From assembly GCF_013155545.1 (NCBI RefSeq), contig NZ_JABJVV010000008.1, positions 1-64,000 on the forward strand: a stretch of 64,000 nt of DNA, in the 5' to 3' direction. A program made the translations under genes and the position numbers. This DNA comes from Caenimonas soli (lineage in GTDB: Bacteria; Pseudomonadota; Gammaproteobacteria; Burkholderiales; Burkholderiaceae_C). Position 1 is the stretch's first letter; the number at the start of each line of letters is the position of its first letter. The notes below the pieces were generated by a model, which was not told the origin of the DNA, did no database searches, and saw only the letters and a program-made list of their open reading frames with translations. Positions 8,220 to 17,007 of this stretch are shown in pieces.

Positions 8220-9875
8220 CTACGCGATTCGCCCCTCACTGTGGCCTACCAGATCGGAAATCTCCGATTGCAATTGGGCTGCCTGCGATTCAAGTTGGGC
8301 TATTTCTGCGGCGATCGCCTTGGCTTGTTCCGCAGCAATCTCATCCAACAAACTCGGTTTGCGCGCACAGAGCTGGTGCAGCTCAAACTCTGGGCTTTCG
8401 TGGAGGTCGTTGAGCGAATCCATTGCGGTCAGGATTTCGATTTGCAACGTATCGAGTAAGCGCCGCATGGATTGGATTTCGGCACCATCGTCGAAATCGA
8501 GGCTGGCCCAGCCCTTGCGAAGAATGAAACCGTGGGGATCGTTGGCGATCTCGCGCAAGCGCGCAATGTCGCCATCTTCCCGCGCCTGATTGATCGCGCG
8601 GGTAAGTTTGTTGTAGGTCTCGATCTTGTCAGGCTGGTGGGCGAAGCGGTCAGGATGGTAGAGGCGGACCAGCCTTTTCCAAAGCGTCTTGAGTTCGTTT
8701 TTTTCGTCATGGCTCAGTCGTTTCCGCTTGCCGACAGAAGCATCTACTTCAGCATAGTTCGAGTCGGCCTGGGTCTTGGCGCTGCCGTACTCCTGGGCGA
8801 CTTGCTCAGCCTCGCCCTCACCACCGCGCAGCAGAGTTTTTAGGTACTTGCTTCGATAGTCGATGACCAGGCGCAGCCGATCCCGCGTCTGATAGTGAAC
8901 GCGCATCAGCTTGAAGACTGCCGCTTGGGTCATATCAACGGCGTGCCGGTCTTTCATGTAGCCCGCTTCAATCTCGGCCAGCCGTAACCGTGCTGCCGCA
9001 ACCAGTTGGCGCAATTGCTCAATATGCGGATCGACAAAGATCACGACGCTCATATGGGCCAATGCCGACCCGTTGGATTCTTGCGCGCCAATACCAGTGA
9101 TCGCCGTGACGGGTTCAGTTGCTTCGTGCCGAGCGTCGTCGAGTTCGAGCCGCTCCAAATACCATCGCCCCATTTGGGCACTGCGATCGCTCTTTGAAGC
9201 TGCCAGCCAACGCAGCCAACCATGCAAGGTCTGATCGTTGCGCGCGTCCAGGAAATGCCTGCCTCTGAATCTTCCGAATGCAATGCGAGAGGGAAACCAC
9301 TTTGCTTCCGCATAAGTGCAGATGTCAGCCCAGGATTGAAGCTGGCGACTTTCAGCAATTGGGCGCAACACGTTGGCCAGCAGGTCGGCTACGGTTTCAA
9401 CATCGCCAAGCGCCGTGTGGGCCCCGCGTTCGGGCAGCCGGTAGTACTGGCGAAGTGTCTGCAATTTACAATTACCAGCGGGGACGGGATCAAGCAAGCG
9501 CTGCGCGAGTCGGAGCGCGCAAAAGCCAGGTGGGCCAATTGGTTTGATGCCCAGTCGCTTCCACTCCGGTGTCAGCACTTCGTCGAGGTCATATTCCAGA
9601 TTGAATGCAACGATGGGAAGACCGCCCGCGTAGGCAGCGAATTCACGATATACGACAGTAGCCGGCTCCCCGTCGCGTTCGAGAATTTCGCGCGTGTAGC
9701 CGTGGACACGCGATGCCTCGGACGGTATGTCCTGATTCTGATTCAGCAGTCGACGAAATGCCGGGCCCACTGGCTCCCACCCTTGCATTTTTTGCGCGCC
9801 CAGCTCGACCACATAAATCGGCGCGACCATCCCGGTCGTCTCGGTATCAATCAGAACCCAATGCTGCTCATTCAT
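8220..9875 (-). CDS. DEDDh 3'-5' exonuclease fused to a J-like domain
   Basis: A 551-aa protein combining nuclease and chaperone-like parts. Residues ~1-170 form a DnaQ-family exonuclease: DTETTG (exo I), NLEYDLDEV (exo II), HTALGDVE (exo III, DEDDh type). Residues ~185-240 contain IAFGRFRGR and a W-L-RWL stretch, like the small domain often attached to DnaQ-type proteins (DUF3820-like). A helical middle leads to residues ~390-465, which resemble a DnaJ domain with LVRLYHPDRF carrying the HPD tripeptide, and then a C-terminal coiled coil rich in E, Q and A. It should degrade single-stranded or nicked DNA or RNA, perhaps under DnaK control. The ATG at 9875 starts one base after the LRR gene's stop; a GTG at 9896 is an alternative. 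Confidence 0.75.
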   Translation of the reverse strand: MNEQHWVLIDTETTGMVAPIYVVELGAQKMQGWEPVGPAFRRLLNQNQDIPSEASRVHGYTREILERDGEPATVVYREFAAYAGGLPIVAFNLEYDLDEVLTPEWKRLGIKPIGPPGFCALRLAQRLLDPVPAGNCKLQTLRQYYRLPERGAHTALGDVETVADLLANVLRPIAESRQLQSWADICTYAEAKWFPSRIAFGRFRGRHFLDARNDQTLHGWLRWLAASKSDRSAQMGRWYLERLELDDARHEATEPVTAITGIGAQESNGSALAHMSVVIFVDPHIEQLRQLVAAARLRLAEIEAGYMKDRHAVDMTQAAVFKLMRVHYQTRDRLRLVIDYRSKYLKTLLRGGEGEAEQVAQEYGSAKTQADSNYAEVDASVGKRKRLSHDEKNELKTLWKRLVRLYHPDRFAHQPDKIETYNKLTRAINQAREDGDIARLREIANDPHGFILRKGWASLDFDDGAEIQSMRRLLDTLQIEILTAMDSLNDLHESPEFELHQLCARKPSLLDEIAAEQAKAIAAEIAQLESQAAQLQSEISDLVGHSEGRIA

Positions 9876-9876
9876 C

Positions 9877-10881
9877 TTAAAATTTCTGAGTTGCACGTTT
9901 CCTTAGCTTGACCGACGGATCAAGTCGCAAAGCTCGCAGCCCTGGTTGCGCCCGAACGTCGAGTTCAACTAGCTGATTTCCACCGCAATCAAATATTCGG
10001 AGCGCTGGGACATTCGACAAGTCGAGCTTGGTAAGTTGGTTGTCCCGACACACGAGGAAATCTAGAAGAGGCACATGCGACAGGGTGAGTTCGGATAGCT
10101 GATTGCCGTCACAAAAGAGGTGCCGAAGCTTTGGGACATTCGACAAATCGAGTTCGGTAAGCTGGTTGCCGCCACACGAGAGGTGCCGAAGCTTTGGGAC
10201 ATTCGACAAATCGAGTTCGCTAAGCTGGTTGTCGCCACAATGGAGGCTCGAAAGTAGAGGGACGTTCGACAAATCGAGTTCGGTTACCTTGTTTTTGTCG
10301 ACTTCGAGTTCATCAAGCAGAGGGACGCTCGACAAGTCGAGTTCGCTAAGCTGGTTGTCGCCACAATGGAGGCTCGAAAGTAGAGGGACGTTCGACAAGT
10401 CGAGTTCGGTGAGCCCGATCCCCGAGCAATAAAGATGATCCAACAGGGGCAACCGAAGCAAGAGGCTCGCGGTGGGCACGCCCTTGAAGTCAATCCATCG
10501 AATCACCAGCCCGTCCACCCACTCAAATTCCTGGATCGGCAAGAGCGAGAAATCCCACCCCAAGGCCTCGATGGCACCGTCGCGCGCCAAGAACGCTGGG
10601 CACCTAGTTACGTCCGAATAGGTGTTTTCAAGTCGCTGGACGATGACCGCGGGATCCAGTTCGAGCGCCTTCGACCACAACAAGATCTGGCGATAGTCCG
10701 GCTCACGAAATTCATGGTCTCCGATTCGGAAACGCGCGCGAGCCAATGACCCGTCATGCGACCGCGCCACATCCAGCGCATCGGAGACCATGCTGTACAA
10801 GATCCGATTAGGCCCCGATTTGACCTTCTCGATCGCGACAGAAGGCACTCGGATCATCGCATTGGGATTTTCTTCAGTCAT
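9877..10881 (-). CDS. Leucine-rich repeat protein
   Basis: A 334-aa protein whose first ~150 residues are a charged helical domain of unknown type. The C-terminal ~190 residues are about nine LRR units of 20-22 residues with consensus L-x-x-L-x-C-x-x-NQL-x-x-LDLS-(N/S)-VP. Several units are nearly identical in DNA, pointing to recent repeat expansion. There is no signal peptide when the ATG at 10881 is used (MTEENPNAMIRV...); the longer frame to 11067 looks non-coding. LRRs usually bind protein partners, so it may be a sensor or scaffold for the exonuclease/J-domain protein encoded immediately downstream, with only one base between stop and ATG. That partnership is inferred from tight linkage. 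Confidence 0.7.
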   Translation of the reverse strand: MTEENPNAMIRVPSVAIEKVKSGPNRILYSMVSDALDVARSHDGSLARARFRIGDHEFREPDYRQILLWSKALELDPAVIVQRLENTYSDVTRCPAFLARDGAIEALGWDFSLLPIQEFEWVDGLVIRWIDFKGVPTASLLLRLPLLDHLYCSGIGLTELDLSNVPLLSSLHCGDNQLSELDLSSVPLLDELEVDKNKVTELDLSNVPLLSSLHCGDNQLSELDLSNVPKLRHLSCGGNQLTELDLSNVPKLRHLFCDGNQLSELTLSHVPLLDFLVCRDNQLTKLDLSNVPALRIFDCGGNQLVELDVRAQPGLRALRLDPSVKLRKRATQKF

Positions 10882-11142
10882 CAATGAACTTCGAATGTAC
10901 GAGCGATTCGCAAGACCGGCGGCAGGACGTGATTCACTTATCGTAACTCGGGCACCATCGGCGAGCCACAACGCCATCGCCACCTTCCTCGTGAACACGA
11001 CAACACAAGCCGGGGTGTCGCTGACGCGGCATGCCATGGATACGGCGCTGCTGTCCGTCGCTGACACCCGAGGTTGCCAGATGGCGGCCAGTTGGAAGAT
11101 CCCGAACCGGTGAGCAACTTCATACTGTCACGAATGGATAAA

Positions 11143-11430
11143 CTAAGGTGGCCATTGTTCGTCTGGGGATCTCCCCATGATCAACAGCCGCAATATCGCA
11201 TCCTTTTCGTCACTTCTAACGGTTAAGCAAATTGAGTTTCCCCAATCCTCGCACGAGGCGAATTGGAATGCTGGGTTGTTCGACACGATGTCATAAACCG
11301 TGTGCGCTTCCATTCGGCCGCTCAAGTCATTGGGAAAGAAATAGCAGAAATCCAACATACCCATGGCCATAACATAGCCCAAGCCAGCGCCGCGAGGCGT
11401 TCCGGTGGATGGGCTGACGTGTGAACGCAT
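11143..11430 (-). CDS. Small hypothetical protein, possibly truncated
   Basis: A ~95-aa frame from the ATG at 11430 (it could begin at 11481). The core GYVMAMGMLDFCYFFPNDL, followed by AHTVYDIVSNNP, loosely resembles the GYxxG...C.P pattern of Rap1a/Tai-type periplasmic immunity proteins, but the N-terminal signal peptide and first half expected for that family are absent, so it may be a 5'-truncated relic. Function not assigned. It is separate from the LRR gene and transcribed in the same direction. Confidence 0.4.
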   Translation of the reverse strand: MRSHVSPSTGTPRGAGLGYVMAMGMLDFCYFFPNDLSGRMEAHTVYDIVSNNPAFQFASCEDWGNSICLTVRSDEKDAILRLLIMGRSPDEQWPP

Positions 11431-11835
11431 GAAGGCATCACAGATCTGCTGCGCGCACCGGCCGCCGCCGTCGACTGCCACGCCGGTGAGCTAGACGCCG
11501 GCGTGTGCATGCCGGTCGGCACGCCGGAGTTCGTGCGGGCATGCATGCGGGTCGCAGGCATCGCCGAGCCGAAGTCGACCTGCTACCCCTAAAGCGCGTC
11601 GGCGATGGTCGGCTTTCGGGCGTCGAATTTGAGGGTGCGTACGGCCGCAAAGGGTCGAATGCAGGCGCTGCAGGATACTTGATTTGTGGCCATGTCGTCA
11701 GCCTTGTACAGCTTTCTGATTGGACCTAGTGCGCGTAACGGCCGGACTATCAATCCGCCGGTCGCGGAGTCCGCTTCCGACCCCATAGCAGACCATCTGA
11801 ACCCCGGCTGCCCGCTCCAAGATATCAGAAGGAAT
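11431..11835. other. Intergenic region with gene remnant and site A
   Basis: About 400 bases. On the plus strand a ~55-codon frame ends at TAA 11590-11592 with coding-like composition (GVCMPVGTPEFVRACMR), probably the tail of a deleted gene that I cannot identify. To its right lies boundary site A at 11743. A palindrome GCGGA-G-TCCGC overlaps the right side of that site. Confidence 0.4.
11743..11763 (+). repeat. Anticodon-arm-like boundary site A (loop CTATCAA)
   Basis: CGGA, loop CTATCAA, TCCG, then CCGGTC. The stem, 7-base loop of form CTNNNAA and following GGTC read like the anticodon arm and variable region of a tRNA, but no acceptor, D-arm or proper T-arm surrounds it. It lies 73 bases beyond the 3' end of the M48 peptidase gene. 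Confidence 0.6.
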
Positions 11836-12813
11836 TCAGCAGGCTCCCACCCCTTGTTTAACGTTGGGCAAGTCGCAGGACGCTGGACGAAATGCCCGCG
11901 GTGTCGGCGCCGCTGGTGTTGCGAACGTCGGCGACTGGAACGAGGCAGCTTGCGATGCTGTTGGCTGGTTGGCAGGTATTCCGGTGGTCAAGTCCGATTT
12001 GCCATTTGAGTACAGCTTGGCGGTATATAGGGGAAGGACCTTGGGCATCGCGGCTTTGATGCTGCTTATCCGGTTGTCGCTACTGGGGTGCGTATGGAAG
12101 AAATCCGTCTTGCCTGTATCCTTTTCGACGGTTTGCATTTTTTGCCAGAAGGTCAGCGCGGCCTCGGGGTCGTAACCTGCTCGCGCCATGAGCTCCAATC
12201 CCATAATGTCTGCTTCGCTTTCCATCTCGCGCGAAAACGGAAGCTGAAAAAACAGGGTGGCGCCGATTCCCGCGAGTCCACCCGCTAAGCCTGCGTTCCT
12301 GGAGCCCGACTGCGCAATTCCCTTCACCATGCTGTCCGCCATGAATGCGTTGGACACCTTCTCGCGGGTGTGCTCCCTTAGCGCATGCGCAATCTCATGG
12401 CCTATGACGGCCGCAAGCTCGTTGTCCGTAGCCTGCAGCTTGTCGATGAGCCCGGTGAATATCGCTATTTTTCCGCCCGGCATACAGGTAGCGTTGATCT
12501 TGGGCGACGTGAAAACGTTAATCTCCCACTGCCACGATTTGGCCTCTGGCCGGTAGATAGTCACCTCCTTGATCAGCCGCTTGGCAATCACGCGGACCCG
12601 TTCAGTTACCGTCGAATCCTGGTTCAGCGTGCCGGCCTTCATTGCCGCCGAGGAGATCTGCCGATAACCCAACGCTGCCTGTTGTTCGATTTGCGCAGAT
12701 GGCATCATGAGGAGCTGAGTTCGGCTGACACCTACGGCGCCTGGCGCGGTGCTCGTAGCACACCCGGCGAGAAGGACCAGCGCGACAGTACCGGCAAGCG
12801 CGCGTTTGACCAT
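11836..12813 (-). CDS. M48 family zinc metalloprotease lipoprotein
   Basis: A 325-aa periplasmic protease. The ATG at 12813 is preceded by GGAGAA and begins a lipoprotein signal peptide with lipobox LAGC. The peptidase M48 core follows: CMPGGKIAIFTGL, then HEIAH (HExxH zinc and catalytic motif, residues ~140-144), and downstream ESEAD, which supplies the third zinc ligand. A DFFHTHPSSDNR motif typical of BepA/LoiP/YcaL-type proteases is present. These enzymes degrade misassembled outer-membrane proteins. The C-terminal ~60 residues are Ala/Pro/Thr-rich and low-complexity. It is an independent gene in an otherwise nuclease-rich region, flanked by boundary sites A and F. Confidence 0.85.
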   Translation of the reverse strand: MVKRALAGTVALVLLAGCATSTAPGAVGVSRTQLLMMPSAQIEQQAALGYRQISSAAMKAGTLNQDSTVTERVRVIAKRLIKEVTIYRPEAKSWQWEINVFTSPKINATCMPGGKIAIFTGLIDKLQATDNELAAVIGHEIAHALREHTREKVSNAFMADSMVKGIAQSGSRNAGLAGGLAGIGATLFFQLPFSREMESEADIMGLELMARAGYDPEAALTFWQKMQTVEKDTGKTDFFHTHPSSDNRISSIKAAMPKVLPLYTAKLYSNGKSDLTTGIPANQPTASQAASFQSPTFATPAAPTPRAFRPASCDLPNVKQGVGAC

Positions 12814-13054
12814 GTCGTTCTCCAAGAGTGGCTATGGCAGTATTCCTTGTGGCGGCGGCGGGCGTCTATGGGATCTCTATCCCGTATTCCTCCTGGGGGG
12901 TACCCCGTTCGACCGCTCTTCATCACACCCCTTGCGGATGAGCTTGAAAGCACCACAACTCTTTTGGAGTCCCTGGTTGCAATCAAGCAAATCGGGGCCC
13001 GTACGAGCCGCACTTGCGCTCTTCCGCTCTTGGGTCGGAAGCAGCCATAGCCAG

Positions 13055-13075
13055 CGGAGTATCGATCCGCAGGTC
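13055..13075 (+). repeat. Anticodon-arm-like boundary site F (loop GTATCGA)
   Basis: CGGA, loop GTATCGA, TCCG, then CAGGTC. It shares the stem and the GGTC offset with site A, and its loop is like that of site H. It lies 32 bases beyond the 3' end of the 101-aa gene. Confidence 0.55.
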
Positions 13076-13106
13076 CTGTTTATCGTTGAACTGCGTGAAT
13101 GCGGGG

Positions 13107-13412
13107 CTAAGCGACAAGTGGAGTTGAAGGTCCCTTCTCGACCGCTCGGCAGAAGGCGCGATTGCCTTCCAACTTGCACTCGAGACGACCATCGTCCTCG
13201 AGCATTCTGGCCAGAGTCGCAAAGAGCCAGCCCTGGGCGCCATGCTGTGTTCCACTTCTCGGAACCGCAGGCAAGTTGAGATCCAAATTCGTCTTGATCT
13301 CTGCAGCGGGGACCCAGCGGTCTTTGTGCAAGGGCTCGCGCTCCCTTATGTACGCCAAGAGTTCGTCACAGCACACGTGGAGAAGCACATGGATCTTGTC
13401 CTTCGTCTGCAT
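13107..13412 (-). CDS. Hypothetical protein, 101 aa
   Basis: A 101-aa soluble protein beginning MQTKDKIHVLLHVCCDELLAYIRERE. The N-terminal half is a long amphipathic helix; the middle contains WVPAAEIKTNLDLNL and a helix LFATLARMLEDDGRLECKL that looks like a winged-helix or effector-binding fold, though this is a guess from pattern only. I do not recognise a family. It sits alone between boundary sites F and G, so it forms a one-gene module. A long hairpin (13474-13519) lies in its upstream region. Confidence 0.5.
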   Translation of the reverse strand: MQTKDKIHVLLHVCCDELLAYIREREPLHKDRWVPAAEIKTNLDLNLPAVPRSGTQHGAQGWLFATLARMLEDDGRLECKLEGNRAFCRAVEKGPSTPLVA

Positions 13413-13473
13413 GAAAAGTTCTCCAAGCCAACATCCGTCTTAACGCCATGGTAGCGGAACGGTGCTTTCCGCT

Positions 13474-13519
13474 GTCCTGCGTCGCTCCATTGACGCACGT
13501 CGATGGAGCGACGCAGGAC
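13474..13519. repeat. Long perfect inverted repeat (17-bp arms)
   Basis: The left arm GTCCTGCGTCGCTCCAT (13474-13490) and right arm at 13503-13519 are exact reverse complements. The 12-base loop can continue pairing (GACG/CGTC with a T-G wobble between), giving an almost complete 22-bp hairpin. There is no U-tract, so it is not a classical terminator. It sits 17 bases left of site G, between two minus-strand genes. Confidence 0.8.
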
Positions 13520-13536
13520 CCCATGAAAGATGTCCA

Positions 13537-13557
13537 CGGACTCGCAATCCGCCCGTC
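13537..13557 (+). repeat. Anticodon-arm-like boundary site G (loop CTCGCAA)
   Basis: CGGA, loop CTCGCAA, TCCG, then CCCGTC. It ends one base before the stop codon of the DUF262 gene, so the site is fused to the gene's 3' end. Confidence 0.6.
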
Positions 13558-15219
13558 TTAACCTACGGTGTGCCGAAACAACGGCACTCCCGCCGCGTGC
13601 TCAAATGCGTCGCATACCAGAGTCTCTCGCTCCTTCAAGAAACGCACATATCCTTTCGACGAGTTCAGATCCCACAGGCCTGAAGTTTTCTCATGCGGCA
13701 GCAGATGCCGCCCCATCACTCGGGAAAAATGTCGTGTTTTCTGGTAAGCCTCCAGATACTTCCGCGGAGGTTTTGACCCAAACGCAGAATTTTCATCGGC
13801 TGGTATGAGGCAAAGATTCAGGATGCTGTTCATCGCGCGCTTACTGACGCCCTTCTCGCGGATCAGGAACTGCCGTGGGAATACGTGATGTTTGTGCCGC
13901 CTGTTCGCAATACTTGCGAACTCCGAGACCTGCATATCCGTGCCATTGGCGAGGTGCTGCGGTCGCCGCGAGATCAGTAAGCAATAGAAAGCATCGGCTA
14001 TGGATGAGCGGCGCCCGTAAGTCGCGCGCCTGAGGTCGCTGGCCTCGATCAGCTCTCCCATTTGAAACCGCCTGCGCGTCCCTTGAGCAAGCTCGGCAAA
14101 GAACTGAGCATCATCGACGATGTTATGCCGGTATCCAGTCCCGGAGTAGCGCTGTCCCAAAGCTGTTGCCCAAAACCACTTTCGAATCTCCGCTAACTGC
14201 TCCGGGGTGGGTTGTTTTGGCCGATGCACGAAGAAGACGGACAGTGTCGAAACCATATATTGGGACGGCAGTAGGCCATCATCCAGTACGGAGAACTTGC
14301 TTTTCAGCAGATCTATGGCACGAAGGGTGGCTTGCTCCTGGCCGCGCCAGACCTTCGTGAATCGCACGATCTCGTCCTGCCCGCGCTGATCGATGCGCTC
14401 CTCCCAGCGAGCTGCGACCCGCTCCATTGCGCTAGCACCGACATCGTCTAATCCCTCCAATAAGGCGAGCGTTTGAAGAAGTGCCTCATGAGTAAGCCCG
14501 CGAAAATCAGCACGAAGCATAGACCACAGATGTTCAGCGTGTTCGCGTAGGTCGAATTTAGCGGCACGCGCGAAAGCTCTGTCGGCCGCTGAAATCGGTG
14601 TTCCTGCCGAATTTATCCGGACGAACAGTTCCCGTGCGTCGTCGAGGCTCTCCGTTTCTACGCGAAGCAAGGGGACACGGTATGAAAGTAAGCTCTCCCT
14701 GCAACGAGCTGCGCGATTTAACTGCCCCTGGGATAAGGTACGCAGACGTATGCGCCAGTTGCCCGCAAGTACATCGCTCAATGCAACCCATTCCCGCTCG
14801 ACGGGCCGGCGATATGCGAAGCGATTCTCGTCCCCTTCCCCATCCGTGACGCGAAACACCAGGTGCTCGAAGTCGACCTGTTGGTGACGTGCGTTCTCAA
14901 CTTTCCCCCCGAACTGAACACGATAAAGGACCGATAGCCGCTGCTGGCCGTCCAAGAGAAACCAGACTCTTTCGTTGTGCTCACGGAATTCAGGGAGAAC
15001 CTTACTGTCTTTGCGCAGCAGGTCGCGGTTCTTCTTGGAAGTATCCCAGACGGTGAGGGCTCCGATCGGCATTCCTCGATAAACACTGTCAAGCAGTTTC
15101 GCGGCCTTCTGCCCATTCCAGACAAAGACGCGCTGGAGCCGAGGAACCGCAAACTGACCGTCGTCAAGCAAGCGGCGCAGTTGAGAGACCTTGTACTCGT
15201 GAAACTTGTGCAGCCTCAT
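13558..15219 (-). CDS. DUF262 / HNH (GmrSD-like) protein
   Basis: A 553-aa single-chain protein resembling type IV restriction enzymes of the GmrSD group. Residues ~10-220 form the DUF262 (ParB/sulfiredoxin-like) domain: VPRLQRVFVWN, GMPIGALTVW and DGQQRLSVLY, the last being the nucleotide-hydrolysing signature. Around residues 450-520 is a DUF1524-type HNH nuclease with HHVFPR, N at the mid position and SKPP-like GSKPPRKY. Such proteins cleave modified or foreign DNA in an NTP-dependent way and act in phage defence. I chose the ATG at 15219 because the DUF262 domain begins just after it; upstream in-frame codons back to 15303 look non-coding. It is a one-gene module between sites G and B. 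Confidence 0.8.
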   Translation of the reverse strand: MRLHKFHEYKVSQLRRLLDDGQFAVPRLQRVFVWNGQKAAKLLDSVYRGMPIGALTVWDTSKKNRDLLRKDSKVLPEFREHNERVWFLLDGQQRLSVLYRVQFGGKVENARHQQVDFEHLVFRVTDGEGDENRFAYRRPVEREWVALSDVLAGNWRIRLRTLSQGQLNRAARCRESLLSYRVPLLRVETESLDDARELFVRINSAGTPISAADRAFARAAKFDLREHAEHLWSMLRADFRGLTHEALLQTLALLEGLDDVGASAMERVAARWEERIDQRGQDEIVRFTKVWRGQEQATLRAIDLLKSKFSVLDDGLLPSQYMVSTLSVFFVHRPKQPTPEQLAEIRKWFWATALGQRYSGTGYRHNIVDDAQFFAELAQGTRRRFQMGELIEASDLRRATYGRRSSIADAFYCLLISRRPQHLANGTDMQVSEFASIANRRHKHHVFPRQFLIREKGVSKRAMNSILNLCLIPADENSAFGSKPPRKYLEAYQKTRHFSRVMGRHLLPHEKTSGLWDLNSSKGYVRFLKERETLVCDAFEHAAGVPLFRHTVG

Positions 15220-15561
15220 TAGATTGCCAACTAAATCGCGGGAAGCAATGCGATTCGGCCGGGAATCCGCGGTGGCATTTACCGGCAAAAAAGACCACGA
15301 CAACTCAGCCTTGGCCGCGCATTCTCGCGCCCACTGACCAGGTAGGTCAAGAGCGAGCTTATGTCGCCAAGGGCGCGAAGACCTGACCGCCGGAAGATCC
15401 GCCTATTCAGGCTGCCCGCTCACGCAACCATCGACTTTCCCCTTTAGGCAGCGAAGCGGCAGCTAGCCTCAATCGGCCGCCGGACTAAGAGTCCGCTGGT
15501 GTTCGTAGCTGCGGCACCGGCACCTGCCCACTGATAGCACCATCGTATCGGCACGCGTGCG
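15220..15561. other. Intergenic region containing site B
   Basis: About 340 bases upstream of the DUF262 gene. No gene is supported. It carries boundary site B at 15481 and must also hold the DUF262 promoter, but I could not identify convincing -35 and -10 boxes. Confidence 0.4.
15481..15500 (+). repeat. Anticodon-arm-like boundary site B (loop CTAAGAG)
   Basis: CGGA, loop CTAAGAG, TCCG, then CTGGT, preceded by GCCGC. It lies 61 bases beyond the 3' end of the PD-(D/E)XK-like gene and marks the boundary with the DUF262 module. Confidence 0.6.
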
Positions 15562-17007
15562 TCATGTTTGAGCGATTGCGGGAAACAGGACGAGCAGACC
15601 GCCTGCACTTACCGCGGCCTCGTTGCTCCCGGGCGCACTATTCGCCTTCCGAATCGAATCCAAGCGCTGCAAAGCCTTTGTTTTAGCCTCGGTGAGGCGT
15701 GCGGACAGACCACCCAAGTCTGCAGCTGCGGCTACTCGCTTTAGGACCCGAGACTGCCAAAGGTCGAAGTCCTCCTCAAATTCAGAGTCATCTATCGCTG
15801 CTAGAAGCGCCTCATTTCCGAGTTCAACAACCCGAAGGTCCGCTTCCAAGCCAGGAGATACCTTTTGCTGCCGCACAATAGCGCGCGCAGATCGAGTGAG
15901 TTCCGCCGGAGTTGGGCTGTGATCACTCGTCTCAAATGCCACGCGAGCAGCGGCCCGGAAACGCTCGATAACATGCAAAGCGGCTCTCGCTTTCGGAGCG
16001 AGGGTGAAAAATTCTTCAGGTATCGCTAGCTGCACACCCCCGAAGGCCACGCTTTCTGCGACTCTGAAGCCAAGCAAAGTCGAGGTCACCATCTCAGAAT
16101 CTGCGGTCCGGAGCTGAACCGGATCGCTAAAACAGGCGAACCAATCGATGGCCTCAAGTGTCAGGAGCAGATCTGCCAGCTCTGGCACAAGGTGAATCTC
16201 CACCGGAGGCTCTGTCTTTGGCGGTTCGCCATCTTCTTCTTGGGGTGGAGGATCAATTAATGTGAACTCCACATCCCCTGCTCTCTTTACAAGCGTCTGA
16301 ACACAGACCGCACTGCAAGGCGACGCGGCTTTCCCGACTTCGCCCACGCTAGTGACTTGGGCAACTTGTTGAAGCCCCTGCGCGAGCTGCCTCCACCGAC
16401 TACCAGCATCCCCACCTTTTGCTTCGAACACATGCCACCCTCCTCCGCTATCCTGAACTAGGTAGTCTGGAAACTTATCGCCTATAGCGGAGAGCGCAAT
16501 CGGTTTCTTGACAATAGCAGCATCTATGAAGAGCCGCGTGTGTAGGAACCGAGTAACGGTATGCCCTGCACCGTGCATCCACCGGTCAGCGGCCAAAGCA
16601 GCGCCCAATGAACCAAGATTAAATGACACGCCAGCTTTCTCTGTCGGCTCGACATTTCCCCAGAATTCTCGAGGCCGGATCTTGCCTGAGCTGATCTCGA
16701 CGCAGGCCAGCACCGCTTCGAGCTTTCGGCGGAGATAGTCGTACAACGGCGCTCTACTGCTTACCGGTGCGGTGTAGGTTCGGCTCCATGACAGTTCTTT
16801 TCCATAGCCAGCGGACAGACCAGCCGCCACCAGGTCAGCTCGCGTGATAACAGTTGAATGTGGAAGCGTTCCCGCACCGTAGAGACGATGACTTGTGTCT
16901 TTGGAAAAGTGTGTTTCGATGTACTCTTTGGGGGTGACACCGCCATGTACCGAAAACGGCGGTAGTGTTGGCTTGGCGAGAAACCAATAGGAGATCGGTG
17001 TAGACAC
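15562..17007 (-). CDS. Putative PD-(D/E)XK nuclease, defence-associated
   Basis: A 481-aa soluble protein with no named family I recognise. Around residues 180-205 the sequence KFPDYLV, a short Gly turn, then WHVFEAKGG fits the PD-(D/E)XK nuclease core (D, then E-x-K on the next strand), as in restriction-type endonucleases. The remaining N-terminal part could be a recognition domain and the C-terminal ~200 residues are mostly helical with Ala-rich stretches. A dual acidic/proline linker (PPPQEEDGEPPKTEPP) separates the halves. The start is a GTG at 17007. As a one-gene module between sites B and E it may be a stand-alone defence nuclease; this is inferred from the motif and neighbourhood. 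Confidence 0.55.
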   Translation of the reverse strand: MSTPISYWFLAKPTLPPFSVHGGVTPKEYIETHFSKDTSHRLYGAGTLPHSTVITRADLVAAGLSAGYGKELSWSRTYTAPVSSRAPLYDYLRRKLEAVLACVEISSGKIRPREFWGNVEPTEKAGVSFNLGSLGAALAADRWMHGAGHTVTRFLHTRLFIDAAIVKKPIALSAIGDKFPDYLVQDSGGGWHVFEAKGGDAGSRWRQLAQGLQQVAQVTSVGEVGKAASPCSAVCVQTLVKRAGDVEFTLIDPPPQEEDGEPPKTEPPVEIHLVPELADLLLTLEAIDWFACFSDPVQLRTADSEMVTSTLLGFRVAESVAFGGVQLAIPEEFFTLAPKARAALHVIERFRAAARVAFETSDHSPTPAELTRSARAIVRQQKVSPGLEADLRVVELGNEALLAAIDDSEFEEDFDLWQSRVLKRVAAAADLGGLSARLTEAKTKALQRLDSIRKANSAPGSNEAAVSAGGLLVLFPAIAQT

